In this document: positions 61,213-64,000 of the stretch, in pieces
How the letters are laid out: every line of letters starts with the position of its first letter
Position numbering within the stretch: the first letter of the stretch is position 1
Origin: Opeltia flavorubescens
Lineage: Eukaryota; Ascomycota; Lecanoromycetes; Teloschistales; Teloschistaceae
DNA: 64,000 nt
Assembly: GCA_000442125.1 (NCBI GenBank)
Contig: KE546967.1
Location: forward strand, 992,001 to 1,056,000
Reading direction: 5' to 3'
The notes under the pieces: generated by a model
Seen by the model: the letters and a program-made list of their open reading frames with translations, nothing else
What the model was told of the DNA's origin: nothing
Databases searched by the model: none
Translations under genes and position numbers: made by a program

Positions 61213-63891
61213 CCACCGGACTAAACCGGCGGCGCTCCTGTTCATTGTCTAGAAGGCTTGGAGAATATCCAGGAAGGCAGTAGCTAGGCACATATCATAC
61301 AAATAATAGCATAAACCGATTTGTTAGTGCAGAGTCATGAATCAACGCATTGTGAAAGAGATTATACTTGTTGAAACGAGACACCATACTTACAGCCACG
61401 GAGTTGAATGCAGATTATTGCGCCATATTGGGGTTGAACATATACGAAGTAAGGGTATGCATGGGATAGGCTAAGATAAAGCGATGTGACTGACAGGGGC
61501 AGTCGTTTAACGAGGGTTGATTGTAACCGAAGCCCAATCACACAGCGTCCGAGGCATTCGCGCATACGAGGGTGAAACAGGATCAGCAAACTCGCCGTAC
61601 TTCAACTGTTGGAGCATCGTCAGCCCTATCGACTAGTATGGGGCCGACAAACCCGAGTGTCTGGCACGCACGTTGTTGGAACAAGGGTTTAGAAAGAACG
61701 TGCTTGTTGCCGCATACACGTGGCAGTCAGGAGATCTTTGAGACTCTCTCAAGGTTTCATTACGCCCCATTATCGGCGTACGAACCATGACTGCATCGAA
61801 AAGTGGAGACTATGGGTGGCCTAATTCGTTCCCCGTTGCCATCAAACCTGTGATCGACAGGAACAGCCCTACTCGAGGTAATGAAAGTAAAGATAGTAAA
61901 TAATTATCACCCCGGACAACGTTCTACTTGGAGAGTAGAGGAAGACGTATATTGCGCTAAACACAGCGACTGCACATCATCGATAGGCTTACAAGGCTGA
62001 CAGGATTCACCATGCGGGGTACTGTATGAAGTAGCTCGGAAGGCGGTGAAAGACGAAGGGCGAATGGGACTGGACACAGGGAATATGCAAGGACAAGGAA
62101 CAGCCAAAAGAGCCCCACGAATGAAAAACTGCGCCTCCTGCGCTAATGCAGCCCAACAGCCTGTAGGGAGTCAAGACATCGTGTACCAGACAATTCGCTC
62201 ATAAGGTGCATTTTAGTAGCTCCGTATGCATGATCATATTTTAGGATAGTGATAAATCCACAACCTTCGGTTTCTACAACCCAGAGCAAGCTCGGTTACA
62301 ATGAACCTTCAAACACTCGGCGAACAGCCAATAAACTCACAAGATAATTTCTTGCAGGGTTATCACTGTTGGACAACATTCTGCTTAGGTCCGTGGGCCC
62401 AAGAATGAGTCCTTAACTCCAGGATGTTTTCCAAAGTTATTCGCGTGGCATGGGCCATTAATAATTCGGCCCATACCGCGCACTAGTCTTGACTTAGTTG
62501 GTAGNACTCAGCCTTGCTGCCTTATTAGCAGGTAAGCCAAGAATAAGCTCTCAGATCCGGATTGCAAATTTGAGAGAGAGGGCAAGCCAGCGAAATCGTC
62601 AAAGCACCATCGTTCGTGCACAAGGCCTATCTGCTACCTGACATGAATGGCGCGAGTCTTCACCGCTTCACCGGCGCAGAGAATCGTTCGTGGAATGCTT
62701 TGTGTAGTACATCTGCAGCTTACGGATGCTTAATCCGCGTTTCAAGCGTCCGTAAGATGGATATTCGACAGTATGCGGTAATGATGACAGCCATCATGGA
62801 TCTGATCGACAGATGAAAGACTCTGCCCTACAAGCCCTGACCGTTCGCTAAGGATGCCAGACTATGAGTACAGGCCTTCTGTCCAATCATACCTGGTAGA
62901 GGCATGCTCTCGACGGACTGCATCCCACTCGAGCCGCCAGGGGATCCAAGCAGCAGCAGGACGGCGTCACTAAACATGGCAATATCCGCACTCTAAGCTG
63001 GCCTTATGCCGAAAGACTCGCGGAGCTCACAGAAATTATGGGTGCACTTAGAGCGTAAGCCGACGCCAAACGACGAACTGACAAGGATTGTTCGCTCGTG
63101 CCGGAGATGTTTCCAGATTTGAAGTTACCCCTGCCTTTCTGCCCTATTATGCACGCTCTAAACCAAAGGATGACCCTACACACCACCATCACCACGGCCA
63201 CGCAGCAAAATTAAGGCACTGCAGTCAAAGACCCACTCTCCACGCTTTCCGGCCTGCAACTGCTGCGCAGGAGTGGGCGAACCAGGAACGGGCATCTTAT
63301 GGGATGATCACTATTATATGATTCAGTGTTCCTGCCGTCAATGTGAAATCCGCCAATTGACCACCAACTCAAATCCTCAACTTCCACGGACACCTTAATT
63401 CTTGAGCAGCTCCCATCTCAAATTCTACGCCCTTGATCAGATATACGCCTACTATTTCGGCAGAGTCTTGTTCAGGATATCTTCGATCCGATCCGATTGT
63501 CGTCTGCCTGCCTATGTCCGGCAGATCTTTTTCTCCGTGATTAGGAAAGCAGCATCAAATGCGCTTACGCCGTGTTTCATTTTTTATCTGAGAATTGTGT
63601 ACCTTTCTTTCTTTCGTTTTCTTCTCTTGCACCTCTTATATGTTGATGATCGCGAAAAATTATTCAATCCACCCTACTCGCTCTCCCAACTTGTGCGGCT
63701 TGCTTTCAGGCTCTGTCAACGCGTAGTGGAATCTGCGACACCAGGTACTTATCTATCCCTTCCAACAATCGACCGCTATAGTCTTGGAACATCCCGATTC
63801 ACCACCGTGGGCTTGTAGAAATCTGGAGCTGACAAATAAATCAGACTAAGCTCGGGCGATCTCAATATCAAACCCTTTACCACAGGTTGCT

Positions 63892-64000
63892 ATGGCTTTG
63901 GTACGAGAAGGTATCAATGACTTTGTACTTTTTCCAAGGGATCAGTATTACCACGAGCCTGTTCACTCGTCCTTCGAAGCCAGCTTGATTGGACTTGACT
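63892..64000 (+). CDS. Possible start of a gene running off the window
   Basis: An ATG at 63,892 opens a frame (MALVREGINDFVLFPRDQ...) of 36 codons without a stop to the window end, about 250 bp after a pyrimidine-rich promoter-like tract. No domain can be recognised at this length. Chance is a real alternative. Confidence 0.22.
   Translation, partial: MALVREGINDFVLFPRDQYYHEPVHSSFEASLIGLD

Larger units (their letters stand above)
60193..63891. other. Long stretch without a recognised gene
   Basis: Normal base composition, but the open frames are short, mostly lack ATG starts and resemble no family I know. It contains a diverged direct duplication (60,427-60,636 and 60,970-61,212), an ambiguous base near 62,505 and a pyrimidine-rich tract at 63,600-63,640 typical of fungal promoters or leaders. 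It could hold decayed genes or long untranslated regions. Confidence 0.45.

Noticed and set aside
63178-63205. Run encoding five histidines (CACCACCATCACCAC)
   Set aside because: Looks like a purification tag but is a short chance CAC/CAT run in a frame with no gene context.
63402-63818. Open frame of 138 codons near the right end
   Set aside because: It starts at a TTG, has no ATG inside, includes the pyrimidine-rich tract and resembles no family. More likely promoter or leader sequence.

Overview
The window looks like a filamentous ascomycete (Pezizomycotina) chromosome with two compartments. Positions 1 to about 49,014 are extremely AT-rich. TpA dominates and CpA/TpG are almost absent, the footprint of repeat-induced point mutation (RIP), and I see no intact gene there. 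From about 49,170 to 64,000 the composition is normal and there are five intron-bearing genes. Their introns are short (39 to 151 bp) with fungal GT...CTRAY...AG signals, plus one GC-AG intron.

The AT-rich block is a nest of element fossils. The best defined are: a Copia element (5,873-12,300) with 108-bp LTRs and a perfect 5-bp target duplication, inserted beside a tRNA-like sequence; a Gypsy element on the minus strand (28,220-37,373) with 297-bp LTRs, whose insertion site can be read from a related empty site in the same window; and an unclassified LTR family with about 204-bp LTRs, here called R, of which 39,907-46,660 is the longest copy. Two short dispersed families (A, about 385 bp; B, about 600-670 bp) are scattered through R and share a central block. 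Around 21-27 kb there is a long inverted repeat whose ambiguous bases are mirrored in its two arms. The left edge holds part of a second Copia fossil and an unidentified plus-strand relic frame.

The gene block begins directly after an R-family LTR that ends at 49,014. Minus-strand genes, from left to right: a DUF3431 membrane-anchored protein (49,473-50,681); an RGS-LOV blue-light receptor of the BcLOV4 type (51,415-53,827, six exons, 691 aa); and the ERAD ubiquitin ligase HRD1 (54,474-57,055, seven exons, 699 aa). HRD1 shares a 245-bp divergent promoter region with a plus-strand MFS transporter (57,301-58,849, two exons, 496 aa). A plus-strand carboxymuconolactone decarboxylase/AhpD-like gene follows (59,244-60,192), containing an 11-nt micro-exon. 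From about 60.2 to 63.9 kb I recognise no gene, only a diverged direct duplication. An open frame starting at 63,892 runs off the right edge.

The genes do not form a pathway or metabolic cluster. They look like ordinary core genes beside a RIP-inactivated transposon block. I found no convincing new biological system. The items most worth a second look are the photoreceptor gene, the mirrored inverted repeat, the A/B repeat families and the unidentified relic frame.
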